NCBI GenBank assembly: GCA_902482615.1
Contig: CABTAA010000021.1
Location: 1 to 13,275 of the forward strand
Length of the DNA: 13,275 nucleotides
Direction: 5' to 3'
Source: an uncultured Collinsella sp.
GTDB taxonomy: Bacteria; Actinomycetota; Coriobacteriia; Coriobacteriales; Coriobacteriaceae
Below the pieces are notes generated by a model. It was not told the DNA's origin. It saw only the letters and a program-made list of their open reading frames with translations, and made no database searches. Within the stretch, counting starts at the first letter, position 1. Each line of letters starts with the position of its first letter. The position numbers and the translations under genes were made by a program. Positions 1 to 7,131 of this stretch are shown one piece after another.

Positions 1-433
1 GGCGGGCGGCAAGAACTTTAGCGGTGGCCAGCGCCAGCGTCTGACCATCGCGCGCGCCCTAGTGGGCTCGCCACAGGTTCTGATCATGGATGACTCCGCC
101 TCAGCACTCGACTTTAAGACCGACGCGGCGCTTCGCCATGCCATCCGCGAGCGCAGCGTATGTGGCGCTGCTGAGGGCGGGCTGCCGCTGACTACGGTGA
201 TCGTAAGCCAGCGCGTCTCGACCGTGCGCGACGCCGACATGATCTGCGTACTCGACCACGGCTCGGTCGCGGGCCTGGGCACGCATGACGAGCTCTACGC
301 GACATGTCAGCTCTATCGCGAGATTTGCCAGTCGCAGCTGCGCCGCGAGGAGCTCGAGGGCCAGCAGGGGAGCGCGGTGCCCGCGTCCGCTCCGGCCGCC
401 CCCGCATCTGTCTGCGCAAAGGAGGGCTGCTAA
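1..433 (+). CDS. ABC exporter half, degenerate-site subunit (3' end only)
   Basis: Only the C-terminal part of the nucleotide-binding domain is present; the reading frame is open from base 2 and the gene begins before the window. Visible in order: ABC signature FSGGQRQR (17-40), Walker B followed by Asp instead of the catalytic Glu (LIMDDSAS; the substituted Asp is codon 92-94), a D-loop SALD, and a switch region SQRVST with Gln (209-211) where exporters normally carry His. A short Ala/Pro-rich tail follows the domain. An intact signature combined with the D and Q substitutions is the known pattern of the degenerate partner in heterodimeric type IV exporters such as TM287/288 and BmrC/BmrD. 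The stop directly abuts the start of the next ABC gene, so the two are almost certainly cotranscribed and form one transporter in the cytoplasmic membrane. The substrate cannot be read from the sequence; multidrug or lipid export is usual for the family. Confidence 0.93.
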   Translation, partial: AGGKNFSGGQRQRLTIARALVGSPQVLIMDDSASALDFKTDAALRHAIRERSVCGAAEGGLPLTTVIVSQRVSTVRDADMICVLDHGSVAGLGTHDELYATCQLYREICQSQLRREELEGQQGSAVPASAPAAPASVCAKEGC

Positions 434-2293
434 ATGAATCCGTACACTTCCTCCGGTTCGGTCGCCACGATGACGGCCAACGTGTCCGGTAACGATAACC
501 TCAACGACCTGGGCGACGGTCCGCGCCAGCCCGGCGACCCTGAGCGCTATCCCGTGGGCGCGGTGACCCGCCGCCTGCTGGGCTATGTTCGCCCGCACCG
601 CGTCTCGTTTACGGCGTCGTTTGTGAGCGCCGCCATCTCGGTGATCTTGCAGCTCTACACGCCCATTCTCATTGGTGAGGGCATCGATCTTATCGTCGCC
701 GCCGGGCAGGTGGACTTCGATGCGCTGCTGCCACTCGTTACCAAACTCGCGCTCGTTGTGGTGGGCGCCGCGGCCTTCCAGTGGCTGCAGGGCTATTGCG
801 TCAACCGCTTGTCCTACGAGACGGTGCGCGACATGCGCGTGGAGGCGAGCGACAAGCTCAGCCGCATGCCGCTCAGCTTTATCGACGGCCATGCCCACGG
901 CGACCTCATGAGCCGTGTGGTCAACGACGTCGATCAGGTGGGCGACGGTCTGCTGCAGGGCTTTACCCAGCTCTTTACCGGCGTCATCACCATCGTAGGC
1001 ACGCTCGCGTTTATGCTTTCCATCAACCTGACCATGACGCTCGTGGTGGTGCTCGTCACGCCGCTTTCCATTTTTGCAGCCGGTGCTATTGCCAAGCTCT
1101 CCAACAAAAGCTTTACGGCACAGCAGCGCATCCAGGGCCAGCTCGGTGGTCATATTGAGGAGTACGTAGGCGAGCAGAAGCTGGTGGATGCGTTTGCCTA
1201 TGGCCCGAACGCCCAAGCGCGCTTCGACGCCCTCAATGCCGAGCTCTACACCGCGGGCGAGCGTGCACAGTTTATGGGTTCGCTCTCTAACCCCGGTACG
1301 CGCTTTATCAATAACATCATCTATGCCGTGGTCGCTGTGATCGGCTGCGTGGGCGTGATCACGGGCGTGCCCGCGGCGCTTACGGTGGGCGGCGTGCAGA
1401 TTTTCCTGTCCTACGCCAACCAGTACACCAAGCCGTTCAACGAGGTCACCAACGTCATTACGCAAATCCAGACGGCGTACGCCTCGGCACGTCGTATGTT
1501 CGCGCTGCTCGATGCACGCGAGCAGGAGCCCGACGCGTCGGACGCCGTAGAGCTTGCTGCCCCGCAGGGCGAGGTGACCTTTGAACACGTGGACTTTAGC
1601 TATGTGCCCGATCGTAAGCTGCTGCAGGATATCTGCATCGAGGCCAAGCCCGGCATGCGCTTTGCCCTGGTCGGCCCCACGGGCTGCGGAAAGACGACGC
1701 TCATCAACCTGCTGCTGCGCTTTTACGATATCGATGCCGGCCGCATCGCGGTCGATGGCAAGGCTTCGCGCGACTACACGCGCGCAAGCCTGCGTCGTGC
1801 CTTTGGCATGGTGCTGCAGGACACTTGGCTGTTCGAGGGCACGGTAGCGGACAACATTGCTTACGGTTGTCCCGATGCTACGCGTGAGCAGATTGTCGAG
1901 GCCGCCAAGCGCGCTCATGCGCATAAGTTTATCGTGCAGCTGCCAGGCGGCTACGATACGGTGATCGGCGAGGACGGCGGCACGTTTAGCCAGGGCCAAA
2001 AGCAGCTGCTGTGCATCGCGCGCGTTATGCTCACCGATCCGGCTATCTTGCTGCTGGACGAGGCGACTTCGAGTATCGATACGCGCACCGAGCTGCAGGT
2101 GCAGGCGGCATTCGACGAGCTTATGGCCGGCCGCACAAGCTTTGTGGTGGCGCACCGTCTGTCGACGATTCGCAATGCCGACTGCATTCTGGTCATGCGC
2201 GACGGCCAGATTATCGAGCGCGGCACGCACGACGAGCTGCTGGCGGCAGACGGCTTCTATGCCGAGCTCTACCGCAGCCAGTTCGCCCAGTGA
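434..2293 (+). CDS. ABC exporter half, consensus-site subunit (TMD-NBD fusion)
   Basis: Complete 619-residue half-transporter. A six-helix exporter membrane domain spans about residues 45-335 and an ATPase domain about 375-615. Motifs: Walker A GPTGCGKT (414-421), Q-loop in MVLQDTW, signature FSQGQ (518-522), Walker B LLLDEATSS with catalytic Glu 543, D-loop SSID, switch His 574 in VAHRLST. Its signature has Gln in place of the first Gly, which would complete the degenerate site formed with the upstream subunit's Asp/Gln Walker region. The consensus site would pair its own Walker A/B and His with the upstream FSGGQ. The ATG at 434 follows the upstream TAA with no gap and has an AGGAGGG ribosome site at 420-426, so translation is probably coupled. 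The role is ATP-driven export across the membrane; the substrate is unknown. No clear terminator follows. Family call certain; heterodimer partnership inferred from motif complementarity and gene order. Confidence 0.95.
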   Translation: MNPYTSSGSVATMTANVSGNDNLNDLGDGPRQPGDPERYPVGAVTRRLLGYVRPHRVSFTASFVSAAISVILQLYTPILIGEGIDLIVAAGQVDFDALLPLVTKLALVVVGAAAFQWLQGYCVNRLSYETVRDMRVEASDKLSRMPLSFIDGHAHGDLMSRVVNDVDQVGDGLLQGFTQLFTGVITIVGTLAFMLSINLTMTLVVVLVTPLSIFAAGAIAKLSNKSFTAQQRIQGQLGGHIEEYVGEQKLVDAFAYGPNAQARFDALNAELYTAGERAQFMGSLSNPGTRFINNIIYAVVAVIGCVGVITGVPAALTVGGVQIFLSYANQYTKPFNEVTNVITQIQTAYASARRMFALLDAREQEPDASDAVELAAPQGEVTFEHVDFSYVPDRKLLQDICIEAKPGMRFALVGPTGCGKTTLINLLLRFYDIDAGRIAVDGKASRDYTRASLRRAFGMVLQDTWLFEGTVADNIAYGCPDATREQIVEAAKRAHAHKFIVQLPGGYDTVIGEDGGTFSQGQKQLLCIARVMLTDPAILLLDEATSSIDTRTELQVQAAFDELMAGRTSFVVAHRLSTIRNADCILVMRDGQIIERGTHDELLAADGFYAELYRSQFAQ

Positions 2294-2321
2294 GCAAGCC
2301 CGTGGGGCAAATTAATCAATC

Positions 2322-2361
2322 GACAGACGGTGGTTTACATCTGTCACGTAAGTACTAAGAT
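2322..2361 (+). promoter_or_regulatory. Candidate promoter and operator of the flavodoxin gene
   Basis: TTTACA (2334-2339) and TAAGAT (2356-2361) are separated by 16 bp in an AT-rich stretch unlike the surrounding genes, about 55 bp before the flavodoxin start. An inverted repeat, GACAGA (2322-2327) and TCTGTC (2340-2345), flanks the -35 box and could be a repressor site. The promoter match is moderate and the operator is speculative. Confidence 0.35.
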
Positions 2362-2414
2362 ATTCATCTAATAAATTGCATTAGTGGCTTTAGTTTTGGG
2401 GGAAACGAGGCAAC

Positions 2415-2972
2415 GTGACTATGACGTGCTCTTTGGTGGTTAACAGCAAGAGCGGTAATACCAGGATGGTTTCGGGCGCGATCAAGCGCGCTCTGCAGGC
2501 TGCAGGTGTTGAGTTTGTCCATGCCGCGGCGTTGAGCGACGATGCGGATGCAGATCAGGTTGCGCTCGAGGCGCAGGGCGCTTGCGCGGCCGACACGGTG
2601 CTCGTCGGTTTTTGGTGCGACAAGGGCGCGTGCGCGCCTTCGGTCGCGGCGTTGCTCTCCGCCTTGCACGGCAAGCGCGTCTTCCTGTTTGGCACCTGCG
2701 GTTTTGGCGCCAGCGAGGAGTACTTTAGGCAGATTATCGACCGCGTATCGTCTAACTTGGCCAATGATGCCGAGCTTGCGGGCTGGGCAATGTGCCAGGG
2801 CAAGATGGGCCCTGCCGTAAAGCAGCGCTACGAGGCAATGCTTGAGCAAGAACCCGAAAACGCGCGCCATAAGATGCTGCTCGATAACTGGTTTGCCGCA
2901 AAGGACCATCCCACCAAGGAGGACTTGGACAACATGGCCGCAGCCGCCAAGAAGGCCGTGCTGGGCGAGTAG
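2415..2972 (+). CDS. Small flavodoxin-family protein, BilS-like
   Basis: 185 residues from the GTG at 2415; an ATG at 2421 (183 residues) is equally possible, since GAGG at 2407-2410 lies 4 nt from the first and 10 nt from the second. The N-terminus LVVNSKSGNT is a beta strand followed by the FMN phosphate-binding loop of flavodoxins. VGFWCDKGAC (about 64-73) and FLFGTCGFGASEEYF (about 91-105) correspond to later FMN-contacting loops, and several cysteines lie in or next to them. The order and wording of these loops match, from memory, the short flavodoxins named BilS, which accompany the bilirubin reductase BilR in gut anaerobes. No BilR-like reductase is present in this window, so an electron-transfer role is inferred and the partner is unknown. 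The gene stands alone with its own candidate promoter and a strong downstream terminator. Flavodoxin fold fairly sure; BilS assignment tentative. Confidence 0.8.
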   Translation: MTMTCSLVVNSKSGNTRMVSGAIKRALQAAGVEFVHAAALSDDADADQVALEAQGACAADTVLVGFWCDKGACAPSVAALLSALHGKRVFLFGTCGFGASEEYFRQIIDRVSSNLANDAELAGWAMCQGKMGPAVKQRYEAMLEQEPENARHKMLLDNWFAAKDHPTKEDLDNMAAAAKKAVLGE

Positions 2973-3014
2973 CTTCGCCGTTCGCGGTCCTTCGTGCAAA
3001 ACAATACAAATGTG

Positions 3015-3044
3015 AAAGCCTCGAGATTCTCGAGGCTTTTTTCT
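3015..3044 (+). terminator. Rho-independent terminator after the flavodoxin gene
   Basis: A perfect 11 bp stem, AAAGCCTCGAG (3015-3025) with CTCGAGGCTTT (3029-3039), and a 3 nt loop run straight into six T residues (3037-3042), 43 nt after the stop codon. This is a textbook intrinsic terminator. Confidence 0.9.
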
Positions 3045-3154
3045 TGACACTTGTGGACGCAACCGTGGCAAGTGTTTGGGGTGACATTTTCCATCACCCC
3101 GATGACGAGACCGTCCTAGACGACACGCTCGCATGCGTTCGCTGGATGTATTCA

Positions 3155-3361
3155 GAGTGGGACATGGTTTCCGGATGGACGGGGTCTTGGAAAGTGTGTC
3201 CCGGAATTCGCCTTTGGAATGGGATGCGGTTTCCGGTTGAGGGCTCTGGTGGAAACGATGACCCACAATTTGAGCCCGGAGTGGGATGCAGTTTCCCAAC
3301 GGGGCCGTAAGCGGAAACCGCATCCCACTCCGGACGTGAATTCTGGGACACGGTTTCCGGA
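3155..3361. repeat. Degenerate tandem array of ~61 bp hairpin-forming units
   Basis: Three and a half copies with a period of 60-62 bp start at about 3155, 3216, 3276 and 3338. Each full copy reads roughly RTGGGAYRYRGTTTCC, a 15-19 nt spacer, then GGAAA-N5-YCCC in inverted orientation, so each can fold into its own hairpin. In the third copy the arms 3276-3296 and 3313-3333 are 21 bp with one mismatch. Between copies the stem sequence changes on both arms together (GGGAC/GTCCC in the first, GGGAT/ATCCC in the third). The final half copy repeats TGGGACACGGTTTCCGGA. Function unknown; it could be a dispersed repeat family or a structured RNA. Confidence 0.8.
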
Positions 3362-3367
3362 CACAAA

Positions 3368-3390
3368 GAAGGCCACAAGACGTGGCCTTC
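3368..3390 (-). terminator. GAAGGCCAC hairpin, possible minus-strand terminator
   Basis: A perfect 9 bp stem, GAAGGCCAC (3368-3376) with GTGGCCTTC (3382-3390), and a 5 nt loop. Read on the minus strand it is followed by TTTGTGT, a weak T-tract, so it could end transcripts coming from the LTA-synthase-like gene. A near-identical hairpin lies at 3497-3519. Confidence 0.45.
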
Positions 3391-3445
3391 GACTTATATA
3401 TGTTCAGCGGATACCCCTATGACAAGCCGCGCTCCAACAACAGGG

Positions 3446-3575
3446 CGTCTGTCCGGGCGGAGGCATATAAGGTTCATCGCGAGTTCCGCACGCAAAGGAG
3501 GCCACTTAATGTGGCCTCCGTCTTGCGCAAGACTGTCCGAGCAGGGAACCTTATATGCCTCCGCCCGGACAGACG
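3446..3575. repeat. 130 bp element with 30 bp perfect inverted ends
   Basis: Bases 3446-3475 are the exact reverse complement of 3546-3575, with 70 bp between them. The interior has a perfect 9 bp hairpin, GGAGGCCAC (3497-3505) with GTGGCCTCC (3511-3519), and a 14 nt palindrome, GTCTTGCGCAAGAC (3520-3533). CTGTCCG occurs in the left arm (3449-3455) and again inside (3533-3539); both copies could pair with CGGACAG (3565-3571) in the right arm. No target-site duplication is visible at the borders and there is no open frame of note. It may be a MITE-like element or a structured 3' region of the minus-strand gene that ends 28 bp away. Confidence 0.8.
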
Positions 3576-3602
3576 TTTCAGTTATGAACTCGCAGCTAGT
3601 CG

Positions 3603-5903
3603 CTACTTGATCTTGGTCGTACCCGGTGCCAGGTTGGGGTCGGTTTCGTTGGCCTCGGTCTGGAAGTGCTCGGTGTACACGTTCTTGCCGTCGCGGAACA
3701 TCTCGTAGTATTGCATCTTGGCGTAATCCTCGCGTGCCTTGGTGGCGGCTGCTGCGGCGGCGTCGTCACCGGTGACGTTGGAGGAGAGCGCCCAGCGCAG
3801 GCTGGCGTCCTCGTAGCCGACCGAGTTGATGGCGGGCAGCGACTCGCGCAGCGTCATGTGCGCTTTCTGGTAGTCGGTCAGCGGTGCGCCGATCAGTTGC
3901 ATCAGCTGGGTGGACAGGTAGTTGGTGGACAGGTCGTCGACCTCGCTTGTCTGGTCGCAGCCGGCAACGTCGTAGTTGGCCCAGATGATGTAGTCGGTCT
4001 GCCACAGACGTTCCTGGTGCGTGGCATCGTCCTCGCCGGTAAACCACTTATCGTTGAACTTGGACGGGAAGAACGGCTGGTGGTCGCCCCAGAACACCAC
4101 GACCACCTTGCGATCGAGTTTGCTCAGGGCGTTGAGGAAGTAGCGAAGCGCCTGGTCGGACTGCTCGATGCACGAGACGTACTCGTCGACATCGGACAGC
4201 GTGCCGTCCTCAACGGTCTTGGCGTCCAGGTCGGTTGTGTCGATGTTGAGATGCATCTGCTTGTCGACCGGCAGCAGGCCCGTGTCGTAGCCCGAGTGGT
4301 TCTGCATGGTCACGTCGAAGATAAACTGCGGATCGGCGTTCTGGTCGAGCAACTCGAGAATCTTGTCGTAGGTAGCCTGGTCGGTCACCATGCCGCGCAG
4401 GGTGTCGGCTCCCTGGAAGTCGTTGATGGACAGGAACTGGTCAAAGCCAAAGTCCTTGTAGACGTTCTCGCGGTTCCAGTTGGTCGCGTGGTTGGGGTGC
4501 ATGGCTGTGGTGGAATATCCGAGCGACTTGAACTGCTCTGCCAGGTTCCCGGTCGTTTCCATGTTGTAGATGGTGTAGGGGTACACACCCGAGCCCAGGT
4601 TGGCCATGGAGTTGCCGGTCATAAACTCAAACTCGGTATTGGCGGTACCGCCGCCGTAGGCGCTCACGTAGAGCTTGCCGCGGCTGAGGCAGTTGGACAG
4701 GCTCTTAAAGTACTGCGGGCCCTCGTAGCCGGCGCGCATATTCTGGTAGATGGATAGATCCGAGAAGGTCTCGTTCATGATGGCGATGACCGTGGGCTTC
4801 TCGCTGTCGAACTGCTCCTTTGCGGCGGCGCGCTCGTCGCTCTTGGCCGCGTCGGACTTGTCGTAGGCCTTGGCGTACTTTTTGAGCGTGGCCTTGGCAT
4901 CGTCGACGGAGTAGTCGGCGGGTTTGGGCGGCTTGATGGACTGCGCTGCGCTAATGAAAGCGGGCAGGTAGCCCTCGCGCCAGTAGCTCTCGAGCGGGCG
5001 CCAGGTGTAGACGGTGATGCCGAGAGTGTTGTAGTAGTCGATGAGCGTAACATGCGCGGTCACGCCGCCCAGGCACAGCACGGCGACGAGCAGGTTGGTG
5101 AGCAGCATGCGCTTGGCGTTGGCGGCGCCCTTCTGGCGATGCGGCGCGACCAGGCCGGCGTACTCGCATAGCAGCATGGCGATGGCGGTAAAGCCCATGG
5201 ACAGCACGCAGAACAGCGAGATCGAGAAGGTGTAGCCGTTGCCGGCGACTGCGGCGGCGGTGGAGATGGCCGAAAGGTCACCCGGCTGGATGGGCATGGA
5301 TTTAAACGTGATGACGAAGAACTCGGCAATGCCCAGGACAAAGAGGGCAAAGGCCAGGACCGCGGGAGCTGCGCCGTGGCGCTGGAACAGGAAGAACAGG
5401 CCGACCATGAGCGTGGTGATGATGGCCCACTCGAGCAGGATGCACAGGGGGTAGACCCAGGTAAAGTCGTGGTTGGACGAGACCTCCATGCCCAGCAGCG
5501 CAAAGACGCCGGCGAGCAGCAGGCATAAGACAGCGGCGACGAGCGGTTTGCCCACAAAGGCGCCGCGCAGGCGGGCGAGCTTGCCGGTGGGGGCGGGGGC
5601 GTCGGGCGCGGCGAACGCAAAGACGCGCGGGGCGATGCGGTCGCGTGCGATGCTGGCCCAAGCGCAGCCGGTGAGGATGGCGTTGGTTAGGATGAGCATC
5701 ACAAAGGCGAGCGGCTCGTTTTGGGCGACGAGGCCAATGGCGCCCCAAATGGTCAAAAAGAGCTGGAACAGGCCGAAGGCGACGCTCCACCCAAGAGCGC
5801 TTTTGGCAACGGTGCCCGACTGAGCGCGAATGGCCTTGGCCTCGCGCAAGACAAGGTAGACGGTCGCCGCAAGACCGACGAGCGAGATGGCGGCAGCGAA
5901 CAT
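3603..5903 (-). CDS. LTA synthase family protein (polytopic membrane sulfatase-fold enzyme)
   Basis: 766 residues from the ATG at 5903. An in-frame GTG at 5918 is longer but unlikely, because AGGAG (5913-5917) sits 7-9 nt before the ATG. The N-terminal 285 residues contain about eight hydrophobic spans, more than the five of S. aureus LtaS, and include a KSMPIQPGDLSAI loop. The C-terminal half is an alkaline-phosphatase/sulfatase-fold domain outside the membrane. Catalytic landmarks: Glu 378 in MNETFSD (metal ligand), Thr 420 in GGGTANTEFEF (nucleophile), the NWNRENVYKDFGFDQF stretch, and Asp 607-His 608 in FWGDHQPFF (metal ligands). Spacing and residues agree with LtaS E255/T300/D475-H476. 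The family transfers phosphoglycerol or similar head groups onto cell-envelope glycolipids or polysaccharides; the exact polymer here is unknown. It is transcribed divergently from the nitroreductase and followed by the structured spacer. It may be a general phosphoglycerol transferase rather than a true LTA polymerase. Confidence 0.93.
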   Translation of the reverse strand: MFAAAISLVGLAATVYLVLREAKAIRAQSGTVAKSALGWSVAFGLFQLFLTIWGAIGLVAQNEPLAFVMLILTNAILTGCAWASIARDRIAPRVFAFAAPDAPAPTGKLARLRGAFVGKPLVAAVLCLLLAGVFALLGMEVSSNHDFTWVYPLCILLEWAIITTLMVGLFFLFQRHGAAPAVLAFALFVLGIAEFFVITFKSMPIQPGDLSAISTAAAVAGNGYTFSISLFCVLSMGFTAIAMLLCEYAGLVAPHRQKGAANAKRMLLTNLLVAVLCLGGVTAHVTLIDYYNTLGITVYTWRPLESYWREGYLPAFISAAQSIKPPKPADYSVDDAKATLKKYAKAYDKSDAAKSDERAAAKEQFDSEKPTVIAIMNETFSDLSIYQNMRAGYEGPQYFKSLSNCLSRGKLYVSAYGGGTANTEFEFMTGNSMANLGSGVYPYTIYNMETTGNLAEQFKSLGYSTTAMHPNHATNWNRENVYKDFGFDQFLSINDFQGADTLRGMVTDQATYDKILELLDQNADPQFIFDVTMQNHSGYDTGLLPVDKQMHLNIDTTDLDAKTVEDGTLSDVDEYVSCIEQSDQALRYFLNALSKLDRKVVVVFWGDHQPFFPSKFNDKWFTGEDDATHQERLWQTDYIIWANYDVAGCDQTSEVDDLSTNYLSTQLMQLIGAPLTDYQKAHMTLRESLPAINSVGYEDASLRWALSSNVTGDDAAAAAATKAREDYAKMQYYEMFRDGKNVYTEHFQTEANETDPNLAPGTTKIK

Positions 5904-6116
5904 GCTGAGACTCCTCACAAACTAAAACCTACGAAAGCGGGGGTTTACCCGATTGTTACCAAGATATGCGCTGCAATTGGTGGCTGCGCACAACAACCAG
6001 CCATATTAACGCGCACGTGTGGCGGTGTGGCGCAATGGAGTGGCGACCTGCGCGATAATGGACGGGAATTACACGGAAACGTAAAGGCTTCTTAAAGAAT
6101 TAGCGAGGATGAGGCG
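5904..6116. promoter_or_regulatory. Divergent intergenic region, LTA-synthase-like / nitroreductase
   Basis: 213 bp separate the two divergent starts, so both promoters must lie here or within the neighbouring genes. On the plus strand GATAAT (6054-6059) is a plausible -10 box for the nitroreductase, but no good -35 lies 16-18 bp upstream. On the minus strand I see no convincing box pair. No clear operator palindrome was found. Confidence 0.35.
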
Positions 6117-6965
6117 ATGAACGAGCAGGTTTGCACCAAGGCTGTGGATACGTGCGGCTATCCGGTCGAGACGACGGGCAATGCGGTGCTGGACACGTTG
6201 GAGCACCGTTCCTCCACGCGTGCCTTCGCGCGTGATGACGATGACCGTCCCGTGGCGGTGACCGACGAGCAGCGGGCGGCGATTCTGCATGCGGCGAGTC
6301 GTGCGCCGTCGGCGGGCGCCATGATGATGTATTCCATCGTGAGCATCCGCGAGCAGGCAACGCTCGACCGCCTGGCCGACCTGTGCGACCACCAGCCCAT
6401 GATCGCCAAGGCGCCCTGGGCACTGATATTTGTGGTCGATTATGCCAAGTGGATCGATCTGTTTGAGCACGTGGGCTGCTTTGAGCCCGAGTTTGTCGAG
6501 CGCACGGGTAAGGCGCCCCGCCGCGCGCCGGGTTTGGGCGACTTTGCCATCGCGGCCCAGGACGCCGTGATCGCCGCGCAAAACGCCGTGGTTGCCGCCG
6601 AGGCTCTGGGCCTGGGGAGCTGCTATATCGGTGATATCGTCGAGAATGCCGAGGAAGTTGCCGAGCTGCTCGATCTGCCGCCCTATACCATGCCGCTGTC
6701 GATGCTCATCATCGGCACGCCCCGCAAGGAGCGCCCGGCTATTGCGCATCCCGTGGTGAACCTGGTGCACGAGGAGCGCTACTGCCGCGCCGATGCTGCG
6801 ACCATGGACGCGCAGGTGGCCGAGATGGACGCGATGTTCCGTCCGCATGCCCGCGAGGTAGGCGAGCGCGTGGTGGATATCTACACCCGCAAGCACACGA
6901 GCCCCTTTATGGCCGAGATGAGCCGTTCCATGGAGTGGTGGTTCAAAAACTGGCTCGGCAAGTAA
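6117..6965 (+). CDS. Nitroreductase family protein (FMN-dependent)
   Basis: 282 residues, start ATG 6117 with GCGAGG at 6103-6108. RSSTRAF (31-37) and ASRAPSAGAMMMYS (about 60-73) are the FMN-phosphate and isoalloxazine-contacting segments of the NfsA/FRP nitroreductase fold. AAEALGLGSCYIGDI in the middle and MLIIGTP near two thirds complete the usual core. After the core a charged segment of about 45 residues ends in a Trp-rich tail (EWWFKNWLGK), which fits the C-terminal arm that wraps the dimer partner. Such enzymes use NAD(P)H to reduce nitro compounds, quinones or flavins in the cytoplasm; the substrate cannot be predicted. It is a single gene, divergent from the LTA-synthase-like gene and followed by a long hairpin. 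Family call strong, specific activity open. Confidence 0.92.
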   Translation: MNEQVCTKAVDTCGYPVETTGNAVLDTLEHRSSTRAFARDDDDRPVAVTDEQRAAILHAASRAPSAGAMMMYSIVSIREQATLDRLADLCDHQPMIAKAPWALIFVVDYAKWIDLFEHVGCFEPEFVERTGKAPRRAPGLGDFAIAAQDAVIAAQNAVVAAEALGLGSCYIGDIVENAEEVAELLDLPPYTMPLSMLIIGTPRKERPAIAHPVVNLVHEERYCRADAATMDAQVAEMDAMFRPHAREVGERVVDIYTRKHTSPFMAEMSRSMEWWFKNWLGK

Positions 6966-6971
6966 CGAATG

Positions 6972-7019
6972 CGGCGATGTGACAAAGGGACAGTCCCTTT
7001 GTCACATTCCATATCGCCG
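6972..7019. repeat. Long palindrome with ACAAAGGGACAG core, possible terminator
   Basis: GTGACAAAGGGAC (6979-6991) and GTCCCTTTGTCAC (6993-7005) pair perfectly around a single central A. A further 7 bp, CGGCGAT (6972-6978) with ATCGCCG (7013-7019), extends the stem across a 7 nt bulge. It starts 7 nt after the nitroreductase stop, where a terminator would be expected, but there is no T-tract. The core is shared with the hairpin at 9461-9496. Confidence 0.7.
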
Positions 7020-7090
7020 AGGTGGCCTAAAGGCCGTATAAATGTTTATTTAGCTGGGAAAACAGTGCATTAAAACATGGGTCGATTACC

Positions 7091-7096
7091 TATAAT
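7091..7096 (+). promoter_or_regulatory. Perfect -10 box of the kup promoter
   Basis: A consensus TATAAT lies 36 bp before the kup start codon in an AT-rich stretch (7037-7096). The -35 region is weak; CATTAA at 7068-7073 sits at 17 bp spacing. The implied leader is only about 30 nt, too short for a cyclic-di-AMP (ydaO) riboswitch, and no such motif was seen further upstream. Confidence 0.6.
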
Positions 7097-7131
7097 CCCT
7101 TCGAACATTAAAGTTGGGAGGAAACCGGCTT

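Larger units (their letters stand above)
2973..3602. other. 630 bp gene-free spacer rich in hairpins and repeats
   Basis: No convincing gene lies between the flavodoxin stop and the stop of the minus-strand LTA-synthase-like gene. The spacer holds, in order: the flavodoxin terminator, a small hairpin GGGGTGA/TCACCCC (3078-3100), the tandem hairpin array 3155-3361, a hairpin at 3368-3390, and the 130 bp inverted-repeat element 3446-3575. Short open frames here translate the repeats and have no good ribosome sites. The base composition is more mixed than in the flanking genes. Confidence 0.75.

Noticed and set aside
101..2230. A 709-codon minus-strand open frame over the ABC genes
   Set aside because: It is a mirror of the codon bias in the ABC exporter genes, with no recognisable fold.
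3044..3072. Consensus -35 TTGACA just after the flavodoxin terminator
   Set aside because: There is no -10-like sequence at 16-18 bp and no gene downstream on that strand.
3044..3310. An 88-codon open frame in the spacer
   Set aside because: It starts with TTG at the end of a terminator, has no ribosome site, and its second half is a translation of the tandem hairpin repeats.
3155..3361. CRISPR array
   Set aside because: The repeats are degenerate, internally inverted and of continuous ~61 bp period, with no unique spacers of constant length and no cas genes nearby.
3366..3602. tRNA or small RNA gene in the spacer
   Set aside because: No cloverleaf with the usual T-loop sequence could be found; the pairings present are long simple inverted repeats.
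6966..7131. Cyclic-di-AMP or other riboswitch upstream of kup
   Set aside because: The leader after the likely -10 box is about 30 nt, and no conserved riboswitch core was seen between the nitroreductase hairpin and kup.
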